A stretch of DNA of 64,000 nt, from positions 205,640-269,639 of the forward strand of contig JBLNCP010000022.1 of NCBI GenBank assembly GCA_050260775.1. Reading direction: 5' to 3'. The notes under the pieces are model-generated. The model made no database searches and was not told the origin of the DNA. It saw only the letters and a program-made list of their open reading frames with translations. The translations under genes and the position numbers were made by a program. Positions 54,143 through 63,503 of the stretch are shown here, piece by piece (the stretch's first letter is position 1; each line of letters opens with the position of its first letter). The DNA comes from CALABS01 sp050260775 (GTDB lineage: Bacteria > Pseudomonadota > Alphaproteobacteria > Rhodospirillales > Magnetospirillaceae).

Positions 54143-55372
54143 CTAGGCGGGAACGTCCACTTCCTCTGCCAGCGCCTCGCGTCGGCAGCCCTCCAAGTCG
54201 TCCTTGACCGCCCGCACCACCTCGCCGTCGAGCTTGCCCCCGAACACCATGCCGTCGAGGATGGCGGCGATCTCGTCCGAGGTCAGGGGCGCGCGGTAGG
54301 GACGCTTTTGGGCCAAGGCCTGCAGCACATCGGCGACGGCGATGATGCGGGCCTCGATCGGCAGTTCCTGGCCCTCGCGATGGAACGGGTATCCCTGCCC
54401 CGAGACGTATTCATGGTGGAAGGCCGCCCACTGGGCGATGGGGCCGTCGCCGAACACCCGGCGCAGGACCTCGTAGGTGTCGAAGGAATGCCGTGCCATG
54501 CGCCGACGCTCGTCGGCGGTCAGCGGGCCCTGCTTCTCCAGCAGTTCGTCCGGCACCCGCAACTTGCCCAGATCATGCAGCAGGGCCGCAACCTCAAGCT
54601 GGTCGAGCGTTTCCTCGGGCAGGTGCCAGCGTGCGCCCAGGCGCAGCGCCACCCGGGCGACGCCCTGGGAGTGACGTTCCGTGTAGGGGCTTTTGGCGTC
54701 GATGATATGTCCGAACATGCCGGCCAGCCCCTTGACCTCCTGAGGGCTCAGCAGGACCGATGGGGCATTCTTCATGCCGTCGGCAACCCGCTCCCTGAGC
54801 GTTGGCTCATCGAGCGCAAACCAGAAGGCCTCCCGCCGCGCCTCTTCACTGAACACCGCCATCAATTCGGGAGCGAAATGGGTCCCGCGATAGCGCGTCA
54901 GCACGTCAACGATGGCTTTGCCCTCGGCGACGCCATGCGCCCGCACCACATCGGTGCGATCGCACAGGAACAGCAGATTGGCCACCAGTGCGACCGAATG
55001 CTCGGTGCCGCGCCGCTGCAGATCGGCCCATGGCGTGTGATGTTCCAGGATCGGCGGCGCCAGATAGGCCAGCGCCGGCACCAGGGACAGATAGGCGAAG
55101 CCGCGCTCGCAGTGCGCGTGGGCGCCCTCCCAGAACAGGTCGTCGGTCAGCTGACCGTGCTCCCGCGTCGAGGACACTCCGCAATCGTGGAGCAGGCCGG
55201 CCCGCAAGGCGTCGTGGACCTGGGCGTCCCCCCACCCCATCGCCGTGGCCAGATTGGCAGCCATCAGGCCGACGCGGTGGCCGTGTCCGATCTCGTCGAC
55301 GCCGATGAAGTCGAGCCCGTCGGACAGGGCGAGGATGGCGCGGTCGAGGTCGACGGTTAGAGCGTTGGTCAT
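54143..55372 (-). CDS. Tandem HD/HD-GYP-type phosphohydrolase
   Basis: The 409-aa soluble protein has two HD folds. The first (about residues 25-150) has HGHRVG, LLHDCG and ILEHH. The second (about 225-380) has RHSQGVAR, LLHDLGKLRVPDEL, MARHSFDTYEVL and HHEYVSGQGYP, an HD-GYP set. HD-GYP proteins hydrolyse cyclic di-GMP or act in its signalling. No receiver or sensor domain is fused. It lies between lolD and dnaE on the same strand, a position often held by such a protein in this group. Confidence 0.86.
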   Translation of the reverse strand: MTNALTVDLDRAILALSDGLDFIGVDEIGHGHRVGLMAANLATAMGWGDAQVHDALRAGLLHDCGVSSTREHGQLTDDLFWEGAHAHCERGFAYLSLVPALAYLAPPILEHHTPWADLQRRGTEHSVALVANLLFLCDRTDVVRAHGVAEGKAIVDVLTRYRGTHFAPELMAVFSEEARREAFWFALDEPTLRERVADGMKNAPSVLLSPQEVKGLAGMFGHIIDAKSPYTERHSQGVARVALRLGARWHLPEETLDQLEVAALLHDLGKLRVPDELLEKQGPLTADERRRMARHSFDTYEVLRRVFGDGPIAQWAAFHHEYVSGQGYPFHREGQELPIEARIIAVADVLQALAQKRPYRAPLTSDEIAAILDGMVFGGKLDGEVVRAVKDDLEGCRREALAEEVDVPA

Positions 55373-55452
55373 GCCGGAGCTCCCTGGTTACCGACGATTA
55401 TACACAATGGGAGCCATTGCCGTCTCGGAACCAAATCGCCTCAGGGGTCGAA

Positions 55453-56140
<688 letters not shown>

Positions 56141-56148
<8 letters not shown>

Positions 56149-57385
56149 AGCGCAGCGCCTCGACCGGATCCAGGTTGGCGGCCCGCCAGGCCGGGTAGAT
56201 GGTCGCCGCGAACGACAGGCCGAGCGCCATCACCACCACCGACACCACCTCGGTGGCATCGACCTTGGCCGGGAGCTGGGTCAGGAAGTAGATCTCGGCG
56301 GCGAACAGGTCGCGGCCGACGACCCACTGGATGAACTGCCGGATCTGCTCGATATGGGTGGCGAAGGAAACCCCCAGCACGAAGCCGAACAGGGTGCCGA
56401 CCACCCCCACCGACGCCCCCGACAGGAAGAAAATGCGCATGATCATGCCGCGCGTCGCGCCCATGGTCCTGAGCACCGCGATGTCCCGGCCCTTGTCCTT
56501 CACCAGCATGATCAGGCTGGAGATGATGTTGAAGGCCGCCACCAGGATGATCAGCGTCAGGATCAGGAACATGACGTTGCGCTCGACCTGGATGGCATTG
56601 AAGAAGCTGGCATTGGCCTGCTGCCAGTCGTAGATCCGGACCGTTCCCCCCGTGAGGCGGAAGATCTCGGTGCGGATCTGCGGCACCAGATCGGGGTCGG
56701 TGACGAACACCTCGATCTGGGTGACGGCGTCGGGCAGGCGGAAATAGGTCTGCGCCGCCTCCAGCGGCATGAAGACGAAGCCGGAATCGTATTCGTACAT
56801 GCCGACGTTGAAGGTGCCGACCACCTTGTAGCCGCGCAGGCGCGGCATGGTGCCGAAGGCGGTGGCGTTGCCCTTGGGCGAGATCAGGGTGACGGTGTCG
56901 CCGATCGACACGCCCAGCTTCTCGGCGAGGCGATAGCCGATGACCACCGCGTCGTCGCCCTTGAACTCCTCCGGGTGGCCGCCCAGGCCCTTCCTCATGA
57001 TCTCGCGCCCCAGCAGGTCCTCGGGGCGGACGCCGCGCACGATCGCCCCGGAGGCCGCCGCCTGCGAGGTGGCCATCACCTGGCCCTCGGCGGTGGGGAT
57101 CACCCGGGTCACCCCCGCCAGTCCGCGGATCCGTTCCGCCAGCGGATCGAAATCGGTCATGTAGGCCGACGTGCCGTAGACGCCGATGTGACCATTGATG
57201 CCGAGGATGCGCGAGAGCAGTTCCTGTCGGAACCCGTTCATCACCGCCATGACGACGATCAGCGTCGCCACGCCGAGCCCAATGCCGAGCAGCGAGAATC
57301 CGGCGATGACCGAGATGAACCCTTCCTTGCGGCGGGCCCGCAGGTAACGGAACGCCACCATCCGCTCGAAGGCGTCGAAAATCAT
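56141..57385 (-). CDS. Lipoprotein-releasing system permease LolC/LolE
   Basis: The 414-aa protein has one N-terminal membrane helix (about residues 20-45), a large periplasmic MacB-like domain (about 50-265), then three helices (about 270-390). The MVAFRYLRARRKEGFISVIAGFSLLGIGLGVATLIVVMAVMNGF start and the DPVEALRYE end are typical; only short parts are quoted. Alphaproteobacteria commonly have a single LolC/E-type permease beside lolD. ATG 57385 fits the family start, so the longer frame is discarded. Confidence 0.92.
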
Positions 57386-57471
57386 GTCCCTACCCTGTCC
57401 TGTGAGGTGCGGCGACTTTAGGCAATGGCGCAGGCGAAGACAATGCAATGCGTGCGTGATCCGCCTGGGTG

Positions 57472-58368
57472 TCAGCGAGCCCCGCGACGGGCACACGCCT
57501 CGGCCAGTCCCTGGGTCTCCGCCTGCCCTAGCGGCCGGCCGTTGAAGGTAAAGGTGCCCTTGAGGGTGTCATAGCGCACAACGCCGAGGGTGGTCTTGCT
57601 GTCGTCGAGCCCACGTGCCGAGTTGCCGGACAGCGCGCCCTCCGCCGCTGACCGCTGCGCCGCCAGCTTGGCATCGCGCGCAGGAGCGGCGTCAATCGCT
57701 GATTGACGCTGGACAATGCTGGCCGCATTGGCTGCCAGCTCGGCGGCATTGGCATCGACCTGGCGCTGCTTGGCGTCGACCTCAGCCTGCTTGGCGGCGA
57801 GAGCCTGGGTCTGGGACCGGTAGTCCGGATCGAACCATTTGCGGGTGCCGGCATCCACGTCCGTCTTCAACAGGCCGACATGATGCGCAAGATCGTTCTT
57901 TTCCCCGGTCAGAGTCCCCAGCTCGCCGGCCAGCGTCGTTTTGGTCGCTTCCAGGGTGGCTTTGCGCTGGTTCAGTCCGGGGATGTCGGCCTGGGCCTGG
58001 GTCTTGGCAGTATAGCTCGCCGCCAACCCCGTCTCGGCTGCCGCCTTCTCCTTGGTCGCCACCTGACGCTCGGCCCAGCCATAGGGGGTCACGACGATGG
58101 GGATCTCCATCACCTCGGGGAGCAGATTTCCCATGGCATCGCCGCCACTGCCCGGCAGGTCGGCTGGCGCCACCCGCCGCCCTCCCCCGCCCACTCCTGG
58201 CTGAAAGGCGACGTCGGCGCCGGGCACATGTCGGACTAGGCGGGCGCAGTCGGGCTTGGTGATCTCGATCCGTAATTCCTCGGCCCTAGCCGACGAGCCG
58301 GCAAGACCAGCCCAGACGGAGACCGAGGCAGCCATAAGCACTGTGGCGGGCGCGACAGGACAAGCCAT
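57472..58368 (-). CDS. Exported coiled-coil protein of unknown function
   Basis: The 298-aa precursor has a signal peptide (about residues 1-29, cleavage after ARA). A Gly/Pro-rich segment follows (about 50-80), then a coiled coil (about 100-235) rich in Ala, Gln, Lys and Glu. The end (about 240-298: TTLGVVRYDTLKGTFTFNGRPLGQAETQGLAEAC) may fold as a small cap. Function unknown. It may be transcribed from its own promoter; a dyad (58418-58434) lies 50 bases upstream. Confidence 0.72.
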   Translation of the reverse strand: MACPVAPATVLMAASVSVWAGLAGSSARAEELRIEITKPDCARLVRHVPGADVAFQPGVGGGGRRVAPADLPGSGGDAMGNLLPEVMEIPIVVTPYGWAERQVATKEKAAAETGLAASYTAKTQAQADIPGLNQRKATLEATKTTLAGELGTLTGEKNDLAHHVGLLKTDVDAGTRKWFDPDYRSQTQALAAKQAEVDAKQRQVDANAAELAANAASIVQRQSAIDAAPARDAKLAAQRSAAEGALSGNSARGLDDSKTTLGVVRYDTLKGTFTFNGRPLGQAETQGLAEACARRGAR

Positions 58369-58417
58369 GGCATCACCTTTCTGGTGGAAGCATCCAAGCG
58401 TGCCTCATCGGCCCGTT

Positions 58418-58434
58418 TGCATCAAGCTGATGCA
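58418..58434. promoter_or_regulatory. Perfect-armed dyad upstream of the coiled-coil gene
   Basis: TGCATCA-AGC-TGATGCA is a 7-base inverted repeat with a 3-base centre. It sits 50 bases upstream of the coiled-coil start on minus and just before a weak plus-strand promoter-like pair (TTGCAT 58417-58422, CCTAAT 58441-58446). Confidence 0.4.
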
Positions 58435-58449
58435 CGATTCCCTAATCCA

Positions 58450-58665
58450 AGAAACTTTCCAAAAAAAAATGAGTGACGCACGTCATGATGTTGCCGTACA
58501 GTCCTCCCCAGGTCCGGCGAGCGGGACCGGGGGACGACCCAAAAAGCGGCGCCCACCATTGCGGCTCAAGTTTAGGGAGGAGGTCGCCGACTGCCGTACG
58601 CGGCGGTCAGGCGCGGAGACGCAAGAGATGGCAAGATCGGCACCCGATCTTGCCATTTTTGTTTT
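58450..58665 (+). ncRNA. Candidate structured non-coding RNA
   Basis: Within the 307-base gap between the coiled-coil gene and tag, the plus strand can form three stems: A (58501-58515 with 58523-58535, a 12-bp helix with a 3-base bulge), B (58586-58612, 8-bp core plus 3 outer pairs with a TACG loop) and a strong intrinsic terminator (58629-58665). No convincing protein frame ends at this terminator. A single promoter-like pair lies at 58417-58446. No Rfam family recognised (not SRP, 6S, tmRNA or RNase P by eye). The 5' end is a guess. Confidence 0.45.
58629..58665 (+). terminator. Strong plus-strand intrinsic terminator without an annotated gene
   Basis: A perfect 12-bp stem (58629-58640 with 58644-58655) and a 3-base loop are followed by tttttgtttt. 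The T-run is only on the plus strand, so it cannot serve tag, which is on minus and ends at 58676. See the candidate RNA entry. Confidence 0.88.
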
Positions 58666-58675
58666 CAGGGCCGGC

Positions 58676-59212
58676 TCAGGTCCCCATCCAGGCGGGGCGA
58701 TGAATGGCGATACGGCCGAAGATCGGGCAATCCTCGCGGTGCGCCCCCGGCAGGTAGCCGATGCTCATCAGGAACTCGTTGACCACCTCGCCGCCCATGA
58801 AGATGAAGGTCTGCCTGAACAGCTTGACCCACTGATCCTTGGCGCGCGGGTGGTGGGCGGCGATCCAGCCGGCGAAGGACCCGTGAATGGCCTGGAGGGC
58901 CGTCACCCTGCGGGCATTCTCGATGCAGGCGGCCACCTTGCGCCGATTGCGGATGATGCCCGCATCGGCCAGCAGGCGCGCAGTCTCCTCCTCGCCGTAG
59001 CCGGCGACGATCTGGGGTTGGAAGCCGTCGAAGGCGCGGACCAGGCCTTCCCGCTTCTTCAAAACGATCTCCCAGGAGAGGCCGGCCTGCATGATCTCGA
59101 GGCAGAGGCGCTCGAACAGCACCCGGTCGTCCGCGACCGGGAAGCCGTATTCGCTGTCGTGATAGGGCTGGTGGAACGGGTGACCGGGAGCGACGTCGCA
59201 ATACCAGTTCAT
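58676..59212 (-). CDS. tag: DNA-3-methyladenine glycosylase I
   Basis: The 178-aa Tag glycosylase removes 3-methyladenine from DNA. Conserved features: YHDSEYGFPVADDRVLFERLCLE (about residues 17-39), QAGLSWEIVLKKRE, and the zinc ligands Cys5, His18 and the C-terminal His/Cys in HREDC. ATG 59212 (MNWYC) is chosen because it puts the zinc Cys in the right place, with GGAGAG upstream. Downstream of the epimerase gene on the same strand, 119 bases away. Confidence 0.94.
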   Translation of the reverse strand: MNWYCDVAPGHPFHQPYHDSEYGFPVADDRVLFERLCLEIMQAGLSWEIVLKKREGLVRAFDGFQPQIVAGYGEEETARLLADAGIIRNRRKVAACIENARRVTALQAIHGSFAGWIAAHHPRAKDQWVKLFRQTFIFMGGEVVNEFLMSIGYLPGAHREDCPIFGRIAIHRPAWMGT

Positions 59213-59220
59213 TTCACTCT

Positions 59221-59320
59221 CCTCGGCCACGCGGCCGCCCCGCCATCCCCGCGTGGCCGAGTAAGGGAAATGGATCCCCTCGGCCACGCGGCCGTCCAGC
59301 CCCATCCCGGCGCGGCCGAG
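59221..59320. repeat. Tandem palindromic repeat between tag and the epimerase gene
   Basis: The 20-base unit cctcggccacgcggccgccc recurs at 59278-59297 with one mismatch. Each copy starts an inverted repeat: 59222-59234 with 59249-59261 (13 bp, perfect) and 59279-59291 with about 59309-59320 (imperfect). Two copies in tandem look like a REP-type palindrome pair, not a terminator (no T-run). Confidence 0.7.
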
Positions 59321-59331
59321 CAAGGCTGGGG

Positions 59332-59736
59332 TCAGGCCTGCTCCAGTTCCACCAGGGCACCCAGGAAGTCCTTGGGGTGCAGGAACAGGACGGGCTTGTC
59401 GTGGGCGCCGATCTTGGGCTCGCCGTCGCCGAGCACCCGGGCGCCCTGGGCCTTCAGCCGGTCGCGCGCAGCCAGGATGTCATCGACCTCGTAGCAGATG
59501 TGATGGATGCCGCCGGCGGCGTTCTTTTCGAGGAACGCGGCGATCGGGGACTTGTCGCCCAGGGGATGCAGCAGCTCGATCTTGGTGTTGGGCAGTTCGA
59601 CGAACACCACGGTGACGCCGTGCGCGGGCTGCGGCACGGGAGCCGAGACCTTGGCCCCCAGGGTGTCACGGTAAAGGCGCGTAGCGGCTTCGAGATCCGG
59701 CACCGCGATGGCGACGTGGTTCAGCTTGCCGATCAT
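59332..59736 (-). CDS. mce: Methylmalonyl-CoA epimerase
   Basis: The 134-aa vicinal-oxygen-chelate protein starts KLNHVAIAVPDLEAATRLYRDTLG. Metal ligands are visible as His7, the His pair in GIHHICYEVDD (about residues 76-86) and the Glu in LVELEQ near the end. It interconverts the (2R) and (2S) methylmalonyl-CoA forms in propionate and valine breakdown and fits the HIBYL-CoA hydrolase elsewhere in the window. It is divergent from the acylase gene. Confidence 0.92.
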   Translation of the reverse strand: MIGKLNHVAIAVPDLEAATRLYRDTLGAKVSAPVPQPAHGVTVVFVELPNTKIELLHPLGDKSPIAAFLEKNAAGGIHHICYEVDDILAARDRLKAQGARVLGDGEPKIGAHDKPVLFLHPKDFLGALVELEQA

Positions 59737-59886
59737 TGTTTCCTCGTCCGGTTAGGGTTGGCCCACCCTATAGCACAGGGGTCGGGAGGGCGGAACCATT
59801 CGCGCGTGCGAAGAGACTTGCGCTCAAGGTGCTGACACACTACGACTTTTCTCGCGCCCCGGCCCTACGCTCGGAGATATAGACGC

Positions 59887-62271
59887 GTGCAAGAACCATC
59901 GCTCGACACCGCCGCCGACCGGCCACAGGCCGAGGAGGTCGTTTTCGGCGCGGAGATGTGCTGGTGGGCAAAATTGCTCAACGGCCTGGCCTTGGCTGGC
60001 CTGGTCGCCGTCTCCGTCGGCTTCGTGTGGATGATGAGTTCCCTCCCCCGCATCGAGGGGAAGATGCCCATCAAGGGACTGGAGCTTCCCGCCACCATCA
60101 CCCGCGACCAGTACGGCATTCCCCGAATCGCGGCGCGCTCGGTCCGTGACGCCTACTTCGTGATGGGCTGGGTTCACGCCCAGGACCGCATCTGGCAGAT
60201 GGAACTGCAGCGCCGCGTCGGCGCCGGGCGGCTGGCGGAGCTGGTTGGCGAAAAGGGCCTGTCCAACGACCGCTTCATGCGCACCCTCGGCCTGTACCGG
60301 CTGGCGGAGGCCAGCCTGCCCAAGCTCGACAAGCCCACCCGCGACGCCCTCACCGCCTATTCCGAGGGCGTCAATGCCTGGGTTGACGCCCACTGGCATC
60401 GCCTGCCGGTCGAGTTCCTGCTGCTGAACGACCGCCCGGAGCCTTGGAAGCCGGCGGACTCCCTGGTGTGGGGTCGCCTGATGGCCCTGCAGTTGACAGG
60501 CAATTGGCGCGACGACGTGCTCAAGGCCAAGCTGGCGGGCAAGCTGGACCCCCGGCGACTTGGCGAACTGTTCCCCGGCTATCCGGCGGATGCGCCGGTG
60601 ACGCTGGGCGGGCGCACGGCCACCGGCTTGCTGGAGGCCATTCCCGAAGCGGCGGAGCCCCGACTGGCCTCCAACGTCTGGGCGGTGGCCGGCAGCCGCA
60701 CCGCATCGGGCAAGCCTTTGTTGGCCAATGATCCTCACCTTGGCTTCCAAGCCCCGGTGCTGTGGTATCTCGCCAGCGTCGACGCCCCCGGTCTCTCGAT
60801 CTCCGGCGCCACGGTCCCCGGCGTCCCGTTCCATCTGGTCGGCCACAACGGCCGTATCGCCTGGGGAACCACCACCACCCACGCCGATACCGTCGACCTG
60901 TTCGTCGAGAAGCAGGTCGGCGATAAGGCCTACCAGACGCCCGAAGGGCCGCGCCCCTTCACCACCCGGCAGGAGGTCATCAAGGTCAAGGACGGGGCCG
61001 ACGTCACCTTGACCGTGCGCGAAACCCGCCATGGCCCCGTCGTGTCCGACCTGCTGGCCAAGGACCTGGCCAAGCCAGGGACGGTGGTGGCGCTGCGCGC
61101 GACCGCACTGGAAGGCGACGACCTTACCGCCCAGGCGCTGCACCGGCTGAATCGGGCGGTGGATTGGAAGGGCTTCCTTGGAGCGCTCAAGGATTTCCAC
61201 GCGCCGGTGCAGAATTTCGCCTACGCCGACACGGCGGGGAACATCGGCTTCATCACCGCAGGCCGCATTCCGGTACGCGCTGGCGGCGACGGCAGCCTTC
61301 CGGCCAACGGGGCCTCGGCCGACCGGGCCTGGAAGGGCTGGATTCCCTTCGAGAAGTTGCCCCAGCAGTTCAACCCGAAATCCGGCCGGGTGGTCAACGC
61401 CAACAACAAGGTGGTCAGCGACTCCTATCCCTACCTGATTTCCGCCACCTGGCCCGACGGCTACCGCGCCGCGCGCATCAATGAACTGCTGGATGGCAAA
61501 TCGAAGCTGAAGCTCGCCGACATGGCGGCGATGCAGATGGACGATTTGTCTCCCGCCGCCCTGGAGCTGAAGGACCTGCTGTCCGGTGTCGCGCCAGCGG
61601 ATCCCCTGGCGCGCGAGGCCGCGACCCGGATCGCCGCCTGGGACGGCCACGCGCGCAGCGACGGCCCGGAGGCGCTGATTTTCGCGGCTTGGATCGAGCA
61701 ATTGTGGCGGGGCATCTTCGCCGACGAACTCGGCGCGGATTTCAAGGAGTACGAGTGGCCGCGGCCGTATGTGCTCCGCCAGGCGTTGACCACGGCGCGG
61801 CACTGGTGCGACGACGTCACCACGCCCCAGGCCGAATCGTGCGACGACCAGATCGCGGCGGCGTTGGAGCGTGCCATCCAGGACCTGTCGCGCCGCCACG
61901 GAGTAGCCATCGCCTCGTGGCGCTGGGGCGACGAGCATCGCGCCCGGTTCGAGCACCCGATCCTGTCGCACTTGCCGGTGCTCGACCGCCTTTCCACCAT
62001 CACGGTGGCAACGGACGGCGACGACAACACCATCAACCGCGGCTCGTTCATCCCCGGCAGCCATGTCCACGCCCACGGCGCCGGCTTGCGCGCCGTGTAC
62101 GACCTGTCCGACCTGTCGCAGTCACGCTTCGTCATCGCCTCGGGACAGTCGGGCAACATGCTGTCACGGCATTACTCGGACCAGACCGAAAACTGGCGGG
62201 TTAACCGCGGCCTGACGATTGGGGCCGGGGCCGAGGCGGTAGCCGTCCTCTCATTGGAACCTGGATATTGA
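59887..62271 (+). CDS. Penicillin acylase-family (Ntn) amidase
   Basis: The 794-aa protein has an N-terminal membrane or signal-anchor segment (about residues 25-50), an alpha-chain region and a beta chain that would begin at a Ser generated by self-cleavage (SNVWAVAGSRTASGKPLLANDPHL, about 260). VHAQDRIWQMELQRR and the late N-x-GS residues also fit the family. Members cleave amides of penicillins or N-acyl homoserine lactones; the substrate is unknown. The start is GTG 59887; an ATG at 59956 is an alternative. Threonine dehydratase is coupled to its end. Confidence 0.93.
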   Translation: MQEPSLDTAADRPQAEEVVFGAEMCWWAKLLNGLALAGLVAVSVGFVWMMSSLPRIEGKMPIKGLELPATITRDQYGIPRIAARSVRDAYFVMGWVHAQDRIWQMELQRRVGAGRLAELVGEKGLSNDRFMRTLGLYRLAEASLPKLDKPTRDALTAYSEGVNAWVDAHWHRLPVEFLLLNDRPEPWKPADSLVWGRLMALQLTGNWRDDVLKAKLAGKLDPRRLGELFPGYPADAPVTLGGRTATGLLEAIPEAAEPRLASNVWAVAGSRTASGKPLLANDPHLGFQAPVLWYLASVDAPGLSISGATVPGVPFHLVGHNGRIAWGTTTTHADTVDLFVEKQVGDKAYQTPEGPRPFTTRQEVIKVKDGADVTLTVRETRHGPVVSDLLAKDLAKPGTVVALRATALEGDDLTAQALHRLNRAVDWKGFLGALKDFHAPVQNFAYADTAGNIGFITAGRIPVRAGGDGSLPANGASADRAWKGWIPFEKLPQQFNPKSGRVVNANNKVVSDSYPYLISATWPDGYRAARINELLDGKSKLKLADMAAMQMDDLSPAALELKDLLSGVAPADPLAREAATRIAAWDGHARSDGPEALIFAAWIEQLWRGIFADELGADFKEYEWPRPYVLRQALTTARHWCDDVTTPQAESCDDQIAAALERAIQDLSRRHGVAIASWRWGDEHRARFEHPILSHLPVLDRLSTITVATDGDDNTINRGSFIPGSHVHAHGAGLRAVYDLSDLSQSRFVIASGQSGNMLSRHYSDQTENWRVNRGLTIGAGAEAVAVLSLEPGY

Positions 62272-63497
62272 GCATCTCCCTGGCCGACATTCAGTCTGCC
62301 GCCACCTTGATCGAGGGCGAGGTCATCCAGACCCCGGTCATCGCAGCCAATGGCCTGACCTCGGCGCTGCCCGCCTGTTCCCTATTCCTCAAGCTCGAGA
62401 ACCTGCAGGTTTCCGGCTCGTTCAAGGCGCGCGGCGCCTTGGTCAGGCTTGCCGCCATGTCCGACGACGAGCGCGCCCGCGGGGTGGTCGCCATGTCGGC
62501 CGGAAACCATGCCCAGGGCGTGGCCTGGCACACCCGGCGGCTCGGGATCCCGACAACCATCGTCATGCCCCGGCAGACGCCGTTTACCAAGGTTGAGCGC
62601 ACGGAAGCGCTGGGAGCCAAGGTGGTGCTGGTGGGAGACAATCTTTCGGAGGCGGAGGAGCACGCCCACCAGCTGGCCACCGACGGCGGGCTGGTGTTCA
62701 TCCACCCCTACGACGACTTTCGCATCATCGCGGGCCAAGGCACCGTTGCGCTGGAGATGCTGGCCGACCGACCGGATCTCGACGTCCTCGTGGTCCCGGT
62801 GGGCGGCGGCGGCCTGATTTCCGGGATCGCGGTTGCGGCGAAGGCCATCAACCCCGGGATCGAAATCATCGGCGTTCAGGCCGCCGGCTACGCCACCATG
62901 GTCCGCCAACCCGCACCGGCGGCCTTGCCGGCCGCCTCGCTTCAGACGCTGGCCGAGGGCATCGCGGTGAAGCGCCCGGGGCAGATCACCCGGACTTTGA
63001 TCGACCGCTGGGTCGACGATGTCGTTGCGGTCGACGAAAACCGGATCGAACGCGCGGTCGAACTCCTGATCGAGCGTCAGAAGGTTGTGGCGGAAGGCGC
63101 CGGTGCGGCAGCGCTGGCGGCAGTCCTGGACGACCCCGACCGCTTCGCTGGACGCAAGGTCGGGCTCGTCGTCTCAGGGGGCAACATCGACAACCGCCTG
63201 ATGGCGTCGATCCTGATGCGCGGGCTGGTGCGCGCCGGCCGCCTTGCGAGGTTGCGCATCGAAATCTCGGATACCCCGGGCGTCCTGGCCCGCGTGGCCA
63301 GCCTGATCGGTCTCAACGGCGGCAACATCGTCGAGATCTACCATCAGCGCCTGTTCCAGGACGTGCCGGTCAAGTACGCCGAGGTCGACGCAGTGGTGGA
63401 AGCCACCGACACCGCCCACGTTCGCGCCATGATCGATGCCCTGGGCGCGGCAGGCTTCCCCACCCGCCAGCTCGGATCGAGCGCCGCAGGGGAATAG
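62268..63497 (+). CDS. Threonine dehydratase (TdcB/IlvA type with ACT domain)
   Basis: The 409-aa PLP enzyme deaminates threonine to 2-oxobutyrate. It has the PLP Lys in SGSFKARGA (about residues 49-57), SAGNHAQGVA, and the glycine loop VPVGGGGLISG. The C-terminal ACT domain (about 320-400; LRIEISDTPGVLARVASLIGLNGGNIVEI) may give allosteric control. The start is TTG 62268, overlapping the acylase stop (TTGA). ilvA with one ACT domain is the biosynthetic-like form. Confidence 0.94.
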   Translation: MSISLADIQSAATLIEGEVIQTPVIAANGLTSALPACSLFLKLENLQVSGSFKARGALVRLAAMSDDERARGVVAMSAGNHAQGVAWHTRRLGIPTTIVMPRQTPFTKVERTEALGAKVVLVGDNLSEAEEHAHQLATDGGLVFIHPYDDFRIIAGQGTVALEMLADRPDLDVLVVPVGGGGLISGIAVAAKAINPGIEIIGVQAAGYATMVRQPAPAALPAASLQTLAEGIAVKRPGQITRTLIDRWVDDVVAVDENRIERAVELLIERQKVVAEGAGAAALAAVLDDPDRFAGRKVGLVVSGGNIDNRLMASILMRGLVRAGRLARLRIEISDTPGVLARVASLIGLNGGNIVEIYHQRLFQDVPVKYAEVDAVVEATDTAHVRAMIDALGAAGFPTRQLGSSAAGE

Positions 63498-63503
63498 GTC
63501 GGC

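Noticed and set aside
58473..58703. Short plus frame in the intergenic region beside tag
   Set aside because: It runs straight through the strong terminator at 58629-58665 and into the tag gene; no ribosome site; composition is Arg/Pro-rich.
59824..62076. Long minus frame opposite the penicillin acylase gene
   Set aside because: No recognisable protein features, biased composition, and the plus-strand frame has clear catalytic motifs.
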